NCBI GenBank assembly: GCA_011319805.1
Contig: SJRY01000253.1
Span: 310,001-374,000 of the forward strand
From: Macrocybe gigantea
Taxonomy: Eukaryota; Basidiomycota; Agaricomycetes; Agaricales; Callistosporiaceae
Direction: 5' to 3'
DNA length: 64,000 nucleotides
Shown here: piece after piece, positions 28,573 through 39,600 of the stretch
Position numbering within the stretch: position 1 is the stretch's first letter
Layout of the letters: each line of letters starts with the position of its first letter
Program-made: the position numbers and the translations under genes
The notes under the pieces: model-generated
What the model saw: the letters and a program-made list of their open reading frames with translations, nothing else
Database searches by the model: none
Told to the model about the DNA's origin: nothing

Positions 28573-28967
28573 ACAACTTTCGGTACGTCTGACTCCTTGC
28601 ATGGTTGCGCCGATGCGACGTTGTTAAATTCGATGTTCCGTCAGTAAATATTGCTGTCGCTCAAATAGTGGCAGGATTTAATGGATTGTGGAGGTAATGA
28701 TATGTGGCGCTTCTTCTCAAGGTGCCGGAATGCATTGAGAAGACAGCTTCGAAATAGCAAGTGTACACAATATGCGAGCACCAAAGGTTTTTTTGTACTC
28801 CATAATCAAGGACCGTGAACGCATGGTCGGCCGAAATCACTTTAAAGCTGTGTGAACATAGTGATTCCTTGAGCGACCCTGGCCTTTGTCCTTTTCCACG
28901 AAGTGCAACTTGTCGCGGTCTCGGGGTCGAGCGCAACAGGGACCGTTGGTCAGTGGCAAAGTCTAAT
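28573..28967. other. Intergenic region up to the Harbinger element
   Basis: About 395 bp after the amidase stop. No gene or repeat was recognised. It ends at the target-site duplication AAT (28965-28967). Confidence 0.4.
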
Positions 28968-29117
28968 AGGGTGTATTTGCAACGGGATTTTTTTGACCTT
29001 CGGCTATGGAGTTCTGACTTTACAGGGTTGGGATATATGAGATTTGATGCCGATTTTGTCACGCTCCAGCTCCCTTTGTAAAACTGCACTTCGAATTCAA
29101 GCACGGCGCATGCATTC

Positions 29118-30595
29118 ATGAGTGAAGACAATGCATGTCCGCACCTGCCAGGCATTGCCGCTCTTTTACGCAATCCCTCGGAGCCCAATTGGGATTCCGC
29201 CCACGTCCACTCCTTTCCCACGAGCCCTTCTTTTCCACTGTATGACCGAGAGCTGGAGTATGAACTCCCTCCTGTCCATGTCGCGTTCAGTCCACATTTT
29301 TTAGCAGGACGACCTTCCTTTTCTGACGTGCCTGATGGAGGCACAACATCCATCGCCCGTTCTCACAGTTCAAGCCTCGGTTCAGGCCCCAACGCACGTC
29401 AAGATCATCAAGAAGACGTGTTCGATTCTGCTTCACACGGTCAGGACGTGTCTCAATGCACTGGAGACCCTGCTGTGCGTAAATCAAGGCCTAAAAAACA
29501 GCCAAAACGAAATAGACCACACAACTCGACCGAAAAAGTCAAATACAGTGCGGATGAGCTCATCCAGCTTGCGCGCGCCTGTGTTGATCTTCAGGTCTTC
29601 TTGGCAAAGCGGGGCGAAATTCAGAAGACATGGGAGAAAGTTGCTGCCAAGCTCTCGCAAATGGGCATTCGCCACAGCATGGTCTCTCTGCGCCATAAGA
29701 TGGATGGCTTGCTCCAATATCATGAGGTGGGTTGAATCCGTCTTGAATTGTTCCTTTCTGATTTTAAGCAACAGGATCCGGGTCGTGCACCTGAATACCT
29801 CCGAAATCTACTTGAAGGAAGTGCAGACATTACTCTCGGAGCACTTCTAGATCAGCTTGCTGAACAAAAATGCACATCCCAGCTGCAAACGGATGACGAG
29901 CGGGAAAAGACTCGCAAGGTGCGTTGGTTATTTTCCTCCATTTTTTCCTTCATGTGGCTGATTTGAAACCAATATAGGCACAAGAAGCTGATCGACGTGC
30001 AGGCGAAATCATTCGTAATGCGTCGCTATGCACACAGATGCGCAAATCCGCCAGAGATCAGCATGAGGTTATCGAGATTTCTGACTCTGAGCCAGAAGAG
30101 AGGCCAATCCTGGGAACATCACAAATACTATCAGTCAACCATTGGTACGTAAATGGTTTTGTATGTTTTCATGCGTTAATCAACCTGTGGCAGATAAAAA
30201 TGGAATCAGTTGAGTTTAGTATTCCACCAACACCTTTTCCGTTGCACAAGACCATCAACCGTCAAGAAGGCACCTCATCATCTGGTGGTCCCAGGACTTT
30301 GAAACGCAAAGCTCCAGATGAACTGGCCAGCTCACCACTTCCGAAGAGAACGACACGGGTGAAGGAAGAGCCAGATTCTTCCAGCTCACCGAATGGGAAC
30401 GTGACCAGGAGGATACGATCAAAACCATCGTTCGACTTCGAGAAGTATTTTGAGGAGGAGAAACAACAGCGTGAGGCACAACACGAGGAACTTCTTGACG
30501 AGGTCCGGAAGTCCAATACTGTTTTTCAGGTGCACGTTGAGAATACCCGAGTATTTCAAGCCCAGTTTCTTGATCTTCTCATGAAAAAACTATAA
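29118..30595 (+). CDS. Harbinger accessory protein with Myb/SANT-like DNA-binding region
   Basis: Second protein of the element. In this superfamily it binds DNA and helps nuclear import of the nuclease. ATG at 29118 (MSEDNACPHLPGIAALL). Exon 1 runs to 29726, with a basic stretch RKSRPKKQPKRNR followed by a helical trihelix-like segment (KYSADELIQLARACVDLQVF, TWEKVAAKLSQMGI, MVSLRHKMDGLLQYHE). The next exons encode DPGRAPEYLRNLLEGSAD and KTRK joined to AQEADRRAGEIIRNASLC. The C-terminal region carries VIEISDSEPEE (resembling a SUMO-interacting motif), a nuclear-localisation-like PLPKRTTRVKEEP and a Glu/Gln-rich coiled coil ending VFQAQFLDLLMKKL. A potential third intron at about 30144-30193 would create a stop, so I read through it. 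Confidence 0.7.
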
Positions 30596-30613
30596 GTTTT
30601 TCTATTGTTCCTA

Positions 30614-31854
30614 CTAATTAGTGTCAAGTGGTATGAAGTACTCATCTAGACATGGAGGAGGGCAGTTAAAATATTGTGAGACTTGATTTGGTCTAATGCA
30701 ATTGAGAGCATTGGTCAGAATGACTCCAACACGGTAATACCATCCAACTGGTGAGCTGTAAAGATGCATCTTCCATCCTGCATTGAGAAACGGCCATAAT
30801 ATAGAAATATTACCAAATCCATGCTCAACCTCGATGCGTACAGCAGCCATTTGTGCATTCCAATCTTGCTCCTCTTTCGTCCGAACTCCAGGGCCAGAAA
30901 ATGGACTGATAATGTGTGGTCCAGTTCCATAGGCTGGATCTCCAAATATTTGGAAGTTCCGCTCTTCAATAGGGCTGCCATCTGGAACATCCTCTCGAAA
31001 AGCGAATTCAGAAAGTGTCTGTAACAGACGACTCTCTTTGAGCAAGAACGTGTCGTGACGTCGGCCTTCAAATGGGCCAAAAAGATGGCCTATGATTCCA
31101 TTAGGCAGCATGACAGCTTGAAATTTGAGGGCATGGAACTTCTTGTGGCCATTGTATGCCTGACATTGCCACTGAGAGGGCCTGCAGATGCGGCGGATGG
31201 TACAATCAATGAATCCGATGATAGATTGAAGTCGTGATCCATGTTGATATATGGCATTGGCATACTGGGCCAAACGGGATGGGTGGAGGAGGTGTTCTCG
31301 GTCACAGTCAAGCAAGTGGGACCATGTCATGTCAATGTATAGCACAAGTTCATTGATACACTCTGAAATCGAAGACTGACAACGAGCATACAGTAAGCTA
31401 AGCTCATACATATCCCCTGCAGTGCGAAAACGAGCACAGAGGAGAGCGAGAGCTTCAATGCGACTGAACGAGTAACGGGAACACGTTGAAAACAGTTCGG
31501 GAATTTGGAGCACGTCCGCAAGACGCACAATCTCGTCTGCAGAAAAGCTGTTGTCCATTAGCAGAATCAAGCTAGGATTTTGTTATTTGCTCACCGGAAT
31601 CTCCATAAGCAGTCCTGATCCAGCAAGGAAAAAAGCCATTCCTCAGTAATCCGTTGTCCCCCCTGCTCAGGCCGTGGATGACGTGAAAGTAGCCGTTGTT
31701 GTTCAGTGAAAGCAGTAAAAGCCCCCGAAGATGCTGAGGGGATGGCAGAGCGAGATGTGAGAATTGCGGAAAGCTGCGTCCCAAACAAGGAAGGTCGCAC
31801 GTCTGGAAAGAGGAGCGGGAGACTTGCTGCGAGAAGGGTGCGAGCATCGCCCAT
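30614..31854 (-). CDS. PIF/Harbinger transposase (HARBI1-like DDE nuclease)
   Basis: RNase H-fold endonuclease (DDE_Tnp_4 group) that excises and inserts the element. The ATG at 31852-31854 starts MGDARTLLAASLPLLFPD. A 47-nt intron after LLDQDCLWRFR, with branch site GCTAAT, joins to FSADEIVRLADVLQIPELF. A shorter 23-nt alternative was rejected. The helix-turn-helix region follows (RIEALALLCARF). Catalytic acidic residues are D in SIIGFIDCTIRRICRPS, D in QIFGDPAYGTGPHII and E in VRIEVEHGFGNISILWPF. HALKFQAVMLPNG and GPFEGRRHDTFLLKES are typical conserved blocks. The stop is at 30614. The frame is intact, so the element could be autonomous. Confidence 0.88.
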
Positions 31855-31976
31855 TGAAGATTGAGTGAGACAGCAGGTGCCTGTGACTGTCACCCTCACC
31901 TAGTAACCATCATTTTACATTCGGCTAGGAGGTTCTGACCATCGGCAAGCTTAAATCAGCCCAGCAAATACACTCT

Positions 31977-32509
31977 AATATTGGGTTCAATTACTTGACA
32001 TATTCGCTGTACAGAGGGGAAATTCTCTTTTTTCGAGGTACTCGGAGAAAGTGATCTGCGAGAAGATTGGGTTTTATGTGCATCTTCGTGCAGTCATTGA
32101 TAGCAATTCAAATACAAGTACATGTCCTGAGGATCGCCGTTCGTATATCCTTACCAAGATCTATCGGTCGACTTCATTCTGTCGATATTAACTGAACTCG
32201 CCTGTCACAGACAACAAAAACGGTTGTTCCACGTTCAGTGATATAACACGAAACACACTTAATTATTGTACCAGGTAATCAGGATTATAAAAACATCATA
32301 GAGTCCCGACGAGAGGGATTAAAGAATGGATATAGGCATTCACAGCAAAGAGAAAAGCGACAAAGAAAACAGAAAGCAAGAAAGCATGAGTGGGGCATCT
32401 GAAGTCAACAGCGTGGATCGGACGTGAGTGATTGCAAAACTAGTTAATCCTGCATCTGGTCCTAACGCGGAGAAACATACCTTGACAAGGGCATCTAGAC
32501 GATGGTATA
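31977..32509. other. Non-coding stretch
   Basis: About 530 bp, AT-rich, between the Harbinger element and a small minus-strand gene. No coding sequence, repeat or RNA gene was recognised. Confidence 0.4.
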
Positions 32510-33248
32510 TCACTCCTCGGGAGCCTCTACGCCAGCTTCAATAGGCTGGGTAACGACAATCTGTTGCAATGGGTATGCAACTTCAGTGCCCGTTGCCACG
32601 ATGTCAACTGCGCAAGCTATGTCAGCCATAAATTGAGATTTCTCTTCACTGGATAGCACACCAGGGCAATGTCCATCAGAACTTCTCGTGGTATCTGACG
32701 TCCTGCTTCCATCCTGCTGATGTTTATTAATCTATATTTCGTTATCTCTCTGGCAGATCAGCACTGAGCGGAACACTCACATCGGCTAGCAGAAGCAGAT
32801 GGATTTTGTCCGCTTCAACTATGGCGATTTGTACGTCTCGAGCAAGTTCAGTGAGAATGCCGACATATCGTAATAAGCCCGCTGTCTCCTGCATGCGCTT
32901 GTTCAAGCAGAGAAGGTCATTCGTGAGTCTGAAAGTGCCATATACTCTCAGTGTTGATGACGAATGAATGATGCTGTCATTGTATTACCTTTTCATGCGA
33001 ATTTCAACATCAGAAGAGACAACCTGTGTTGGAAGCATATGCATCTGCAACGATGCTCGGAGAATGATGAGTTTATGAACCCTTTCGATGAGTGCTTTGA
33101 ACTGTCGCAGGATAGTATAGCGGTAAAGAAATTCCACCAATTGAAGAGTCGTGCCAATAAGGCTAAACACCGCCAGAGCAAACATAGCGATATCGTGCTT
33201 TATCATGTATGCTGAAGGAGCACCAGATGTGGAGATCAGTGTAGACAT
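32510..33248 (-). CDS. Uncharacterised small protein with one hydrophobic N-terminal segment
   Basis: Not recognised. Three exons splice cleanly: 32989-33248, 32781-32928 and 32510-32731, giving 209 residues from the ATG at 33248 to the TGA at 32510. Residues around 17-45 (DIAMFALAVFSLIGTTLQLV) could be a membrane helix or buried amphipathic helix. A helical middle follows (LTNDLLCLNKRMQETAGLL, ELARDVQIAIVEADKIHLL). The tail is less ordered and ends in AGVEAPEE. It lies between transposons but is not part of either, since both neighbouring elements end outside it. The consistent splicing argues that it is real. Confidence 0.6.
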
Positions 33249-33428
33249 GACCAGTGAGCCACGGCATGAAGATATCGCTTATATATGTCCTTGAACGAGA
33301 CAGAAAGCCTCAAGGTTTGCAAAAGGCAGTGCCGATGCTAGGCGCTCTATGCTAAGCCCAAAGTTTGATCGATCGCATCGGCGTTGTCTTTTTTGAGTCC
33401 TTCGAAGATCATATCAGTATTCAAGTTC
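33249..33428. other. Short intergenic spacer
   Basis: Upstream region of the small gene at 32510-33248, reaching the left end of the next element. No repeat seen. Confidence 0.35.
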
Positions 33429-34325
33429 TAGGGCTGCGCACTGTAACCGTATCAACGGTGAATACGGCCCGGCCGTATGGCTGTACGGCACTGTACCGTC
33501 TGGCCAGAAAATCTCCCTCCTGACGGCCATCCATTGTACTGCCGTGTGCCCGTCTGCACCCGTATGGATACGGCATGGAAACGGCTATACGGCTTCACTA
33601 ATCAGGTGATCGTGGAGTCTGTTGATTCGCTCAGTTTCCCAATCTATTTTGCCTTGCTCGTGATACCTTTCGGCCAAGCCAATCAGAAAGCTCCGTTCGG
33701 CCACCTGTCACGGTACTGTCACATCATTTCCTGCCAAAAAGCGTGACTGGATGAAAGGTGCGTTATTTACTGGAGTTGTGACAAATAGATGACAGGTTCT
33801 GCGGTTGCTGTTGAACACATATTTTTGGAAGCACGCGTGGGCATGCAACACTGATGGGACGGGGAACAAAGGTGAACGGTCACAAACGGGGATTGGATTC
33901 CTCGAACGTAGTTAGCTAGTATATAAGGGAATGCACTGTATTAGTCATCTCCATGATCACGTGTTAGTAGCGGTGATGTCAGTAGCCAGTCTTCCTCGTC
34001 TCATTGCGTCGTATGCTGTAAGCCAGGCTTACAATTTTCTGGTGGTCATGATATGATATCCTTGTGATGTGCAAGTCTTCAATCAGCCACAATCCGAATC
34101 CTTATGATTAACAAACAACGCTTGAGATTTGCTCGTACAAAAATTGATAAGAAACTCTAGATTTTATTGAACAGTTGTACCCGTATTTACCATACACCCA
34201 TTTCTAACCATCTAAGATCCCGTACCGTGCTGTATATGATCTTTGACCTCAGCTTGACGGTATGGGTCAAGACTGTCTGTCAGCTGTCTGCTACCCGTCG
34301 TCATACGGTACAGTACACAGCCCTA
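33429..34325. mobile_element. Non-autonomous hAT-like element with TACGG/CCGTA subterminal repeats
   Basis: The left end TAGGGCTGCGCACTGTAACC and the reverse complement of the right end TAGGGCTGTGTACTGTACC match over about 20 bases. The interior next to each end is crowded with CCGTA, TACGG, ACCCGTAT and ATACGGC words in both orientations, as in hAT elements where such repeats bind transposase. Length is 897 bp. No transposase frame is present. The flanking octamers TCAAGTTC (33421-33428) and TATAATTC (34326-34333) match only 5 of 8, so the insertion may be old or the ends slightly misplaced. Confidence 0.7.
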
Positions 34326-34526
34326 TATAATTCAACTGCATGGAGATCATATCATGCTCAAATGAAATGCTTTGTCATGTATACTTATAAAATGACATTA
34401 GACTTCTCGTACGCTTCTCCAAACAGTTTGATATGTCTATAGGTTTGTATAATGGCTATCATCCTGAAAATGTGCAGGACTGAGAGGTGCTGAAAGCAGT
34501 CAAAAATTTGACTATCCAAACACCTG
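34326..34526. other. Spacer between transposons
   Basis: About 200 bp of AT-rich sequence between the hAT-like element and the Ty3 element. No feature recognised. Confidence 0.35.
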
Positions 34527-34531
34527 CCCAT

Positions 34532-34851
34532 TGTTACGGATGCCGCCCAAAGGACTATTCATTTTCTTATCTTATCTTTCCCACATCCCTTATCTCTCCC
34601 ATCATGCTGCGCAGCACGCAGCCATTGAGTCATCCCACTTCCCTAGTCATCCTGAGTCATCTCCTTCCAGTCTTACTCATCCGCAGTCCACAGCATTGCG
34701 CAGCCCATGGTCCATGCTTGAGTACTGTAATGTATATAAGGACTCCCAGATGTACCAGTAGTGCTAGGCTTAATATTCCTTTTGCCATCATCTCAAGACC
34801 ACTCTCGCACTTAGTCTGCCCGAGTCCTTCCAAGATTCGTCTAGCCTAACA
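34532..34851 (+). repeat. 5' LTR
   Basis: 320 bp, identical in length to the 3' LTR and differing from it at seven positions, all transitions (34541, 34597, 34600, 34616, 34617, 34714, 34832). It has TG...CA ends, a TATATAAG box at 34733-34740 and a predicted RNA start near 34766. Confidence 0.97.
34733..34740 (+). promoter_or_regulatory. TATA box of the LTR promoter
   Basis: TATATAAG, 33 bases upstream of the AGGCTTAATAT that is repeated in complement at the primer-binding site. This spacing suits a transcript starting at about 34766. Confidence 0.7.
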
Positions 34852-34853
34852 AG

Positions 34854-34864
34854 ATATTAAGCCT
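34854..34864 (+). promoter_or_regulatory. Primer-binding site complementary to the element's own RNA 5' end
   Basis: ATATTAAGCCT lies 2 nt after the 5' LTR. It is the exact reverse complement of AGGCTTAATAT at 34766-34776 inside the LTR, 11 of 11 bases. In Tf1 and the sushi group, the first 11 nt of the RNA fold back onto such a site and prime reverse transcription without a tRNA. I did not recognise a tRNA 3' end match here. Confidence 0.8.
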
Positions 34865-34905
34865 CGTCAAGACTCGCTCAGACTCACACACACACCACGT
34901 CACGC

Positions 34906-35543
34906 TTTATCAAAGACTTGATCAACATTCGACGACAAGCAGTCGCCGACCCAGTGAGCACTAGCACGAGCGACGAGAGCACTTGGCTCAGAGAAGTAGA
35001 CCAGACATTGCAGTCCATGCCATTCACAGAGACAGTCCACGCCACCCGCAGAGACACTAGCAATCCAAACAAATGAAAGAGAGAGCGCACGCCTACACCA
35101 AGTAGCGACGACGAAGAACAGGCATTTCTGAGAGAGTTTGCCTTCACCACCACAGACGAGCCTGCTGAGATCCTCAGCGAAGGAGCAGCACAACTCATTG
35201 CAGAACTTTTCCTAGAAGGAGAATATGGGATAAGCCCAGAAGAGCTGTGGTCAGACCAGAATCTTCTTGCTGAAGAAGAGGACGAACCCATCCGCAAGAA
35301 AACGAGAGAAGAACGAACACAAGCCCGAGACTTTAGGCGACAACAGATCAAAAACTATAATCGCCGAACACAGGAGGAAGACATACTGATACAGAGAGGG
35401 CACGACGCACAGAGCGTACGACAGAACCAACGAGAATGACACTAGAGTCAAGGACACACAGGAATGAAACCGCCGAACCCCTTCAGAGGACCGATCTGCC
35501 GAAGCACTGTATAAGGAAAGAATCGCACCACCATGGCGAAAGT
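34906..35543 (+). CDS. Acidic leader ORF of the retrotransposon (N-terminal Gag-like region)
   Basis: A long protein-like frame precedes the ORF at 35533: DPVSTSTSDESTWLREVDQT, DDEEQAFLREFAFTTTDEPA, EILSEGAAQLIAELFLEGEY, EERTQARDFRRQQIKNYN. It is interrupted by TGA at 35074-35076, where Arg fits. Its end is unclear. It either shifts frame near 35430 and stops at a TAA overlapping the next start, or runs in frame through three stops into the next ORF. It is probably part of Gag or a separate helical protein. No family recognised. Confidence 0.45.
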
Positions 35544-35820
35544 AAGCAACAATGACTGGGATGAATACTATTGGTGGAGGGAGCGAAAAGGATTACCAAA
35601 GACAAACGGACCGACCACCGCAGAGTGGGCCAATTTTGAACAAGCTTGTAGAATTGCAGGAGTCAACCTAGACTACTGGAAAGAACAGAGAGAGGAGCGA
35701 AGACAGAAACAGCTCCAAGAACAGCAAGCCCAAGCACAAGCACAGCAGACCCAAGAACAACAGATCCAGGAACAGGAAAGCCAAGACCAAGAGAATGACG
35801 AAGAAACCCCCAAAGGATGA
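35533..35820 (+). CDS. Small retrotransposon ORF, Gln-rich C-terminus
   Basis: 95 residues from an ATG in good context (CACCACCATGG). It contains NNDWDEYYWWRERKGLPK, TTAEWANFEQACRIAGVNLD and then a Gln/Glu coil. Its TGA (35818-35820) overlaps the ATG of the next frame in an ATGA tetranucleotide. Likely an N-terminal Gag domain or a separate cofactor. Confidence 0.6.
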   Translation: MAKVSNNDWDEYYWWRERKGLPKTNGPTTAEWANFEQACRIAGVNLDYWKEQREERRQKQLQEQQAQAQAQQTQEQQIQEQESQDQENDEETPKG

Positions 35821-36681
35821 CAACAGAATACAAGGGAATCATCGCCGACCCGAAATCCTTTACAGGAGATCGAATGTCCTTCGATATTTGGTGGAGGAAG
35901 ATGAAACTTTACATAACTGCACATGGAGACCTCATGGATACACAGAAGATTGGAGCGGTCCTGTCTAGAATGACCGATGGACCCGGAGCCCACTGGGCGT
36001 CAAAGAAGATTGACACCACTACCAACCAAAGCACATGGGCCGACTTCATAACCAAGATAGAGATACGATTCAGCAACGTCATGTCACCATCACAAGCAGG
36101 AAGCAAACTATTCAACATCAGACAAGGAAACCGACCCATCGACGAATTTCTGAATGAATTCGTAGACCTCGCAGGGAAAGCAGGAATGACAGGAACAGCC
36201 CCTCGTTTCCTACTCGAGAAGAGCTTAAACTGAAGAACAGCAGAAGCTGTACACTTGATCTCCACACTTCCAACAGATGGAGATGAATATATCAAGACAG
36301 TTCGAGCAATTGGATGAAACATCGATGAACACAGAAATGTGATGAGAGGAGAATTCACAAGCAATCAGCGCAAGACCGGAAATCCAAGCCAAGGAGCAGG
36401 ACAGGCCATGGAAGTCGACAAAGTACGAAGCAATAACTGCTTCAACTGCAATAAACCAGGACACATCTCACGAAACTGCCCAAAACCCGGAACCATGAAA
36501 AGGAGCAGCAAATGTCACATGTTTCAACTGTGGCCTAAAGGGACACTATGCACGGAACTGCAAGAAGAAGAAGAAAGGAAAATCCTGGGTCAGAGAAGTG
36601 AAAGAAGAAGAAGGAGAGGACGAAGAAGACAAGGATGAAGAAAGCTCTGATAAAGAGGGTTTTGCTGAAGGGTCCGACTAG
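35817..36681 (+). CDS. Gag (capsid plus two zinc knuckles), interrupted
   Basis: The capsid-like part begins MTTEYKGIIADPKSFTGDRM and continues FDIWWRKMKLYITAHGDLM, TWADFITKIEIRFSNV and GSKLFNIRQGNRPIDEFLNE, the usual Ty3 Gag blocks. TGA codons sit at 36231-36233 and 36315-36317. The first zinc knuckle is CFNCNKPGHISRNC. After a frame change near 36510 a second, CFNCGLKGHYARNC, follows, then a Lys/Glu-rich tail to TAG at 36679-36681. It packages the element RNA in virus-like particles. Confidence 0.85.
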
Positions 36682-36683
36682 GA

Positions 36684-39600
36684 GGTGCTAAATCGCGACC
36701 CATACAACTGAAACAGACTCGCTTCAATACTGGATGTAGATCATCCCATACTCTGAAATACACCATTCCCGCCAAGCGATCTGAAGCACCAAGGAAAACC
36801 ATCCAAGGGGACAAACCACCAAAGAGGAAAGAACTCGCAGTACCAGCAAGAATACGAACGCGAAAAGGAACCACAACGATAACACCAGAAGTCGATAGCG
36901 GAGCAGATAGGACCTGCATCAACACTGCGATAGTAGCAAAAACAGGACTGAAGACACGACGAATCAAGAAGATTCCCATCATAAATGCGGACAGATCACC
37001 CAACCGCCAGAAAACAGCAGACCGAGTAGCGGAGGTCCACATCGACATTAAAGGACACAAAGAGCACATGGAAGCCATCGTACTCGACATCGGAAAAACG
37101 GACATGCTACTAGGACATGATTGGCTTGTCTACTACAACCCAACAATCAAATGGAGGACAGGAGAAGTTGTCTTCGACAGATGCCCTAAAACGTGCAAAA
37201 TAAACCACCAGACGATTAAGATACAGAAGGTGGCTGAATCAGCGAAAACCACAGCCAGCGACAAGACAGGAACCCAGATACCCCCATATCTGATCAGATT
37301 CAAACACCTCTTCAAGGAGAAGAACTTTGATCACTTACCAGACCACAAAGAATGGGACCATGAAATAAACTTAATGAAGGATGCACCCAAAACGATACCG
37401 AGCAAGGTCTATCCGATGACACAGAAGGAACTGGAGGAACTAGATGCCTTCGTCGAAGAAGAATTACGAACAGGAAAAATACGCCCATCGAAATCACCTT
37501 ACGCAGCACCCTGCTTCTTTCGCAACAAGAAGGATGGAAGCAAACGACTCATCCAAGACTACCGGGAAATAAACAAATACACGGTCAAAGACAAGTTCCC
37601 ACTACCACGCATCAGCAAGCTCCTTGACGTATTACAAGGAGCAAAGTACTTTAGCAAGATCGATATCATCTGGGGATACAATAACGTGCGCATCCGGAAA
37701 GGGGACGAATGGAAGGCAGCCTTCCTAACAGCAAGAGGACTCTTTGAACCAACAGTCATGTATTTTGGACAGTGCAACGCACCAGGCACTTTTAGCTGAA
37801 TGATGGCGAGCCTCTTCCAAGACCAAATACAAAGAAGAGTGTGTATAATCTATATGGATGACATCATAATCATCGGACGAACACGAGAGGAACTCCAAAA
37901 GAACACCATAGAAGTCATGGAAATACTGAACAAGAATGACCTGTTCATCAAAGGACCGAAATGCATCTGGGAATCATCAAAAGTCCCAGTACTAGGATAC
38001 ATCGTAGGAGAAGGGAAGGTAGAAATGGAACCAGAAAAGATCACAGCCGTACAATCCTGGCCAACCCCAAAGACGAAGAAAGAACTACAAAAGTTCTTGG
38101 GATTCACGAACTTTTACTGACGATTCATCAAGGGATATGCAAAGGTCGCTAAACCCCTGACGGAGTTGACTGGAAACAAAGCATTCCAGTGGACAGACAA
38201 GCAACAGGACGCTTTCAAAGAACTGATCCGACATATAACCTCAGCACCCATTCTAGCACTACCACAGACAGAAGGAAAATTCCGAGTCAAAATGGATGCC
38301 TCAGGATATGCCATTGGAGCAGTACTATCACAACAGCAGAAAGGACTATGGCATCTGATCGCATTCATTTCGAGATGCATGACCCCAGCAGAACAAAACT
38401 ATGAAATCTACGACAAGGAACTCCTTGCGATAATGGTCGCACTAAAGACATGGAGACAATACCTCCTCGAAGCTCGAGAGAAGTTCGAAATATTGATGGA
38501 TCACAAAAACCTATCATACTTCCAGAAGCCGCAGCGACTCAATTCGAGACAGATTGGCTGGTACCTGAAATTACAGGAATACGACTACGAACTGTGACAC
38601 GTACCAGGAAAGGCGAATGGAAAAGCGGATGTCCTGTCACGAATGGCAGGATATGAAGAAAACCTAGCAGAGAAGGACGACATACAAATAATCAAAGAAG
38701 CAGCATTCATTCGACATCTGGAAGAGAATAATGAACGAGACTTCGAATTTATGATGTTCGAGGACGAACACCCATGGAAAGAAGAAGCAGAAAATAACGA
38801 AACAATACAAACAAGAGGAATCACGATGATCGAATCCTCAAGGATAGAACAAATTCGACAATGCATACGAAGGGAGACAATCGTAACAACAGGACTGAAG
38901 GAAAAACCACACTGGTTCACAGAAGACGACCACATCATATACGTAGGAGGAAAAATCTATGTTCCTCCAGACAACAAACTGAAGGAAAACATCATGTTTG
39001 AACACCACGACACACCCATCGGAGGACACCCAGGGCAATACTGCAGAAGCTCATAAGCCACACCTATTGGTGGCCATCAATGCTGACAGACATCAAGAAG
39101 TATGTCAATGGATGCGAAACATGTCAGCGAAACAAAATCATCTGACAAAAGAAACACGCACCCCTGCACCCGCATGAAGTCCCACAACAACCATGGGAAG
39201 ATATCGGAGTAGATCTCATAGGACCGCTACCCAGCTCGAATGGCTTTAATGCCATCACCGCAGTCACAGACCACCTGACCAAGATGATCCACCTAGTTCC
39301 CACAAAGACTGAACTCACAGCAGAAGGTCTCGCACGACTATACCGAGACAATGTGTGGCAGCTTCATGGAATCCCACGAAAGATCATCAGTGATCGAGGA
39401 CCCCAGTTCACAGCATGATTCATGACAGCACTTCTAAAATTACTCGGAACAAAGCAAAATCTATCAATGGCCTATTACCCACAGACAGATGGACAGGTGG
39501 AGCGATCCCACCAAGAAATGGAAGCCTTCCTCAGAAGCTTCACAAACAACTTACAGGACGATTGGGCAGAATGGATAGCAATCGCAGAGTACCAATACAA

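Larger units (their letters stand above)
28968..31976. mobile_element. PIF/Harbinger DNA transposon, complete two-gene element
   Basis: The left end AGGGTGTATTTGC (28968-28980) matches the reverse complement of the right end, AGAGTGTATTTGC (31964-31976), with one mismatch in 13. Both ends are flanked by AAT (28965-28967 and 31977-31979), a 3-bp duplication as this superfamily makes. The pairing could also be read as TAA with the ends shifted by one. Inside are two convergent genes, a Myb/SANT-like protein on plus and a DDE nuclease on minus, 18 bp apart at their 3' ends. This is the classic two-gene plan of PIF/Harbinger. Both frames look intact. Confidence 0.82.

Noticed and set aside
30144..30193. 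Third intron in the Harbinger Myb-like gene
   Set aside because: Removing it creates an immediate stop, whereas reading through keeps a long frame.
31572..31594. 23-nt intron in the Harbinger transposase
   Set aside because: Too short for a spliceosomal intron. The 47-nt alternative has a GCTAAT branch site and keeps the family reading frame.
33429..34325. Centromere or telomere-like array for the TACGG/CCGTA-rich DNA
   Set aside because: The words are not in tandem and lie inside an inverted-repeat-bounded unit, so a transposon explains them.
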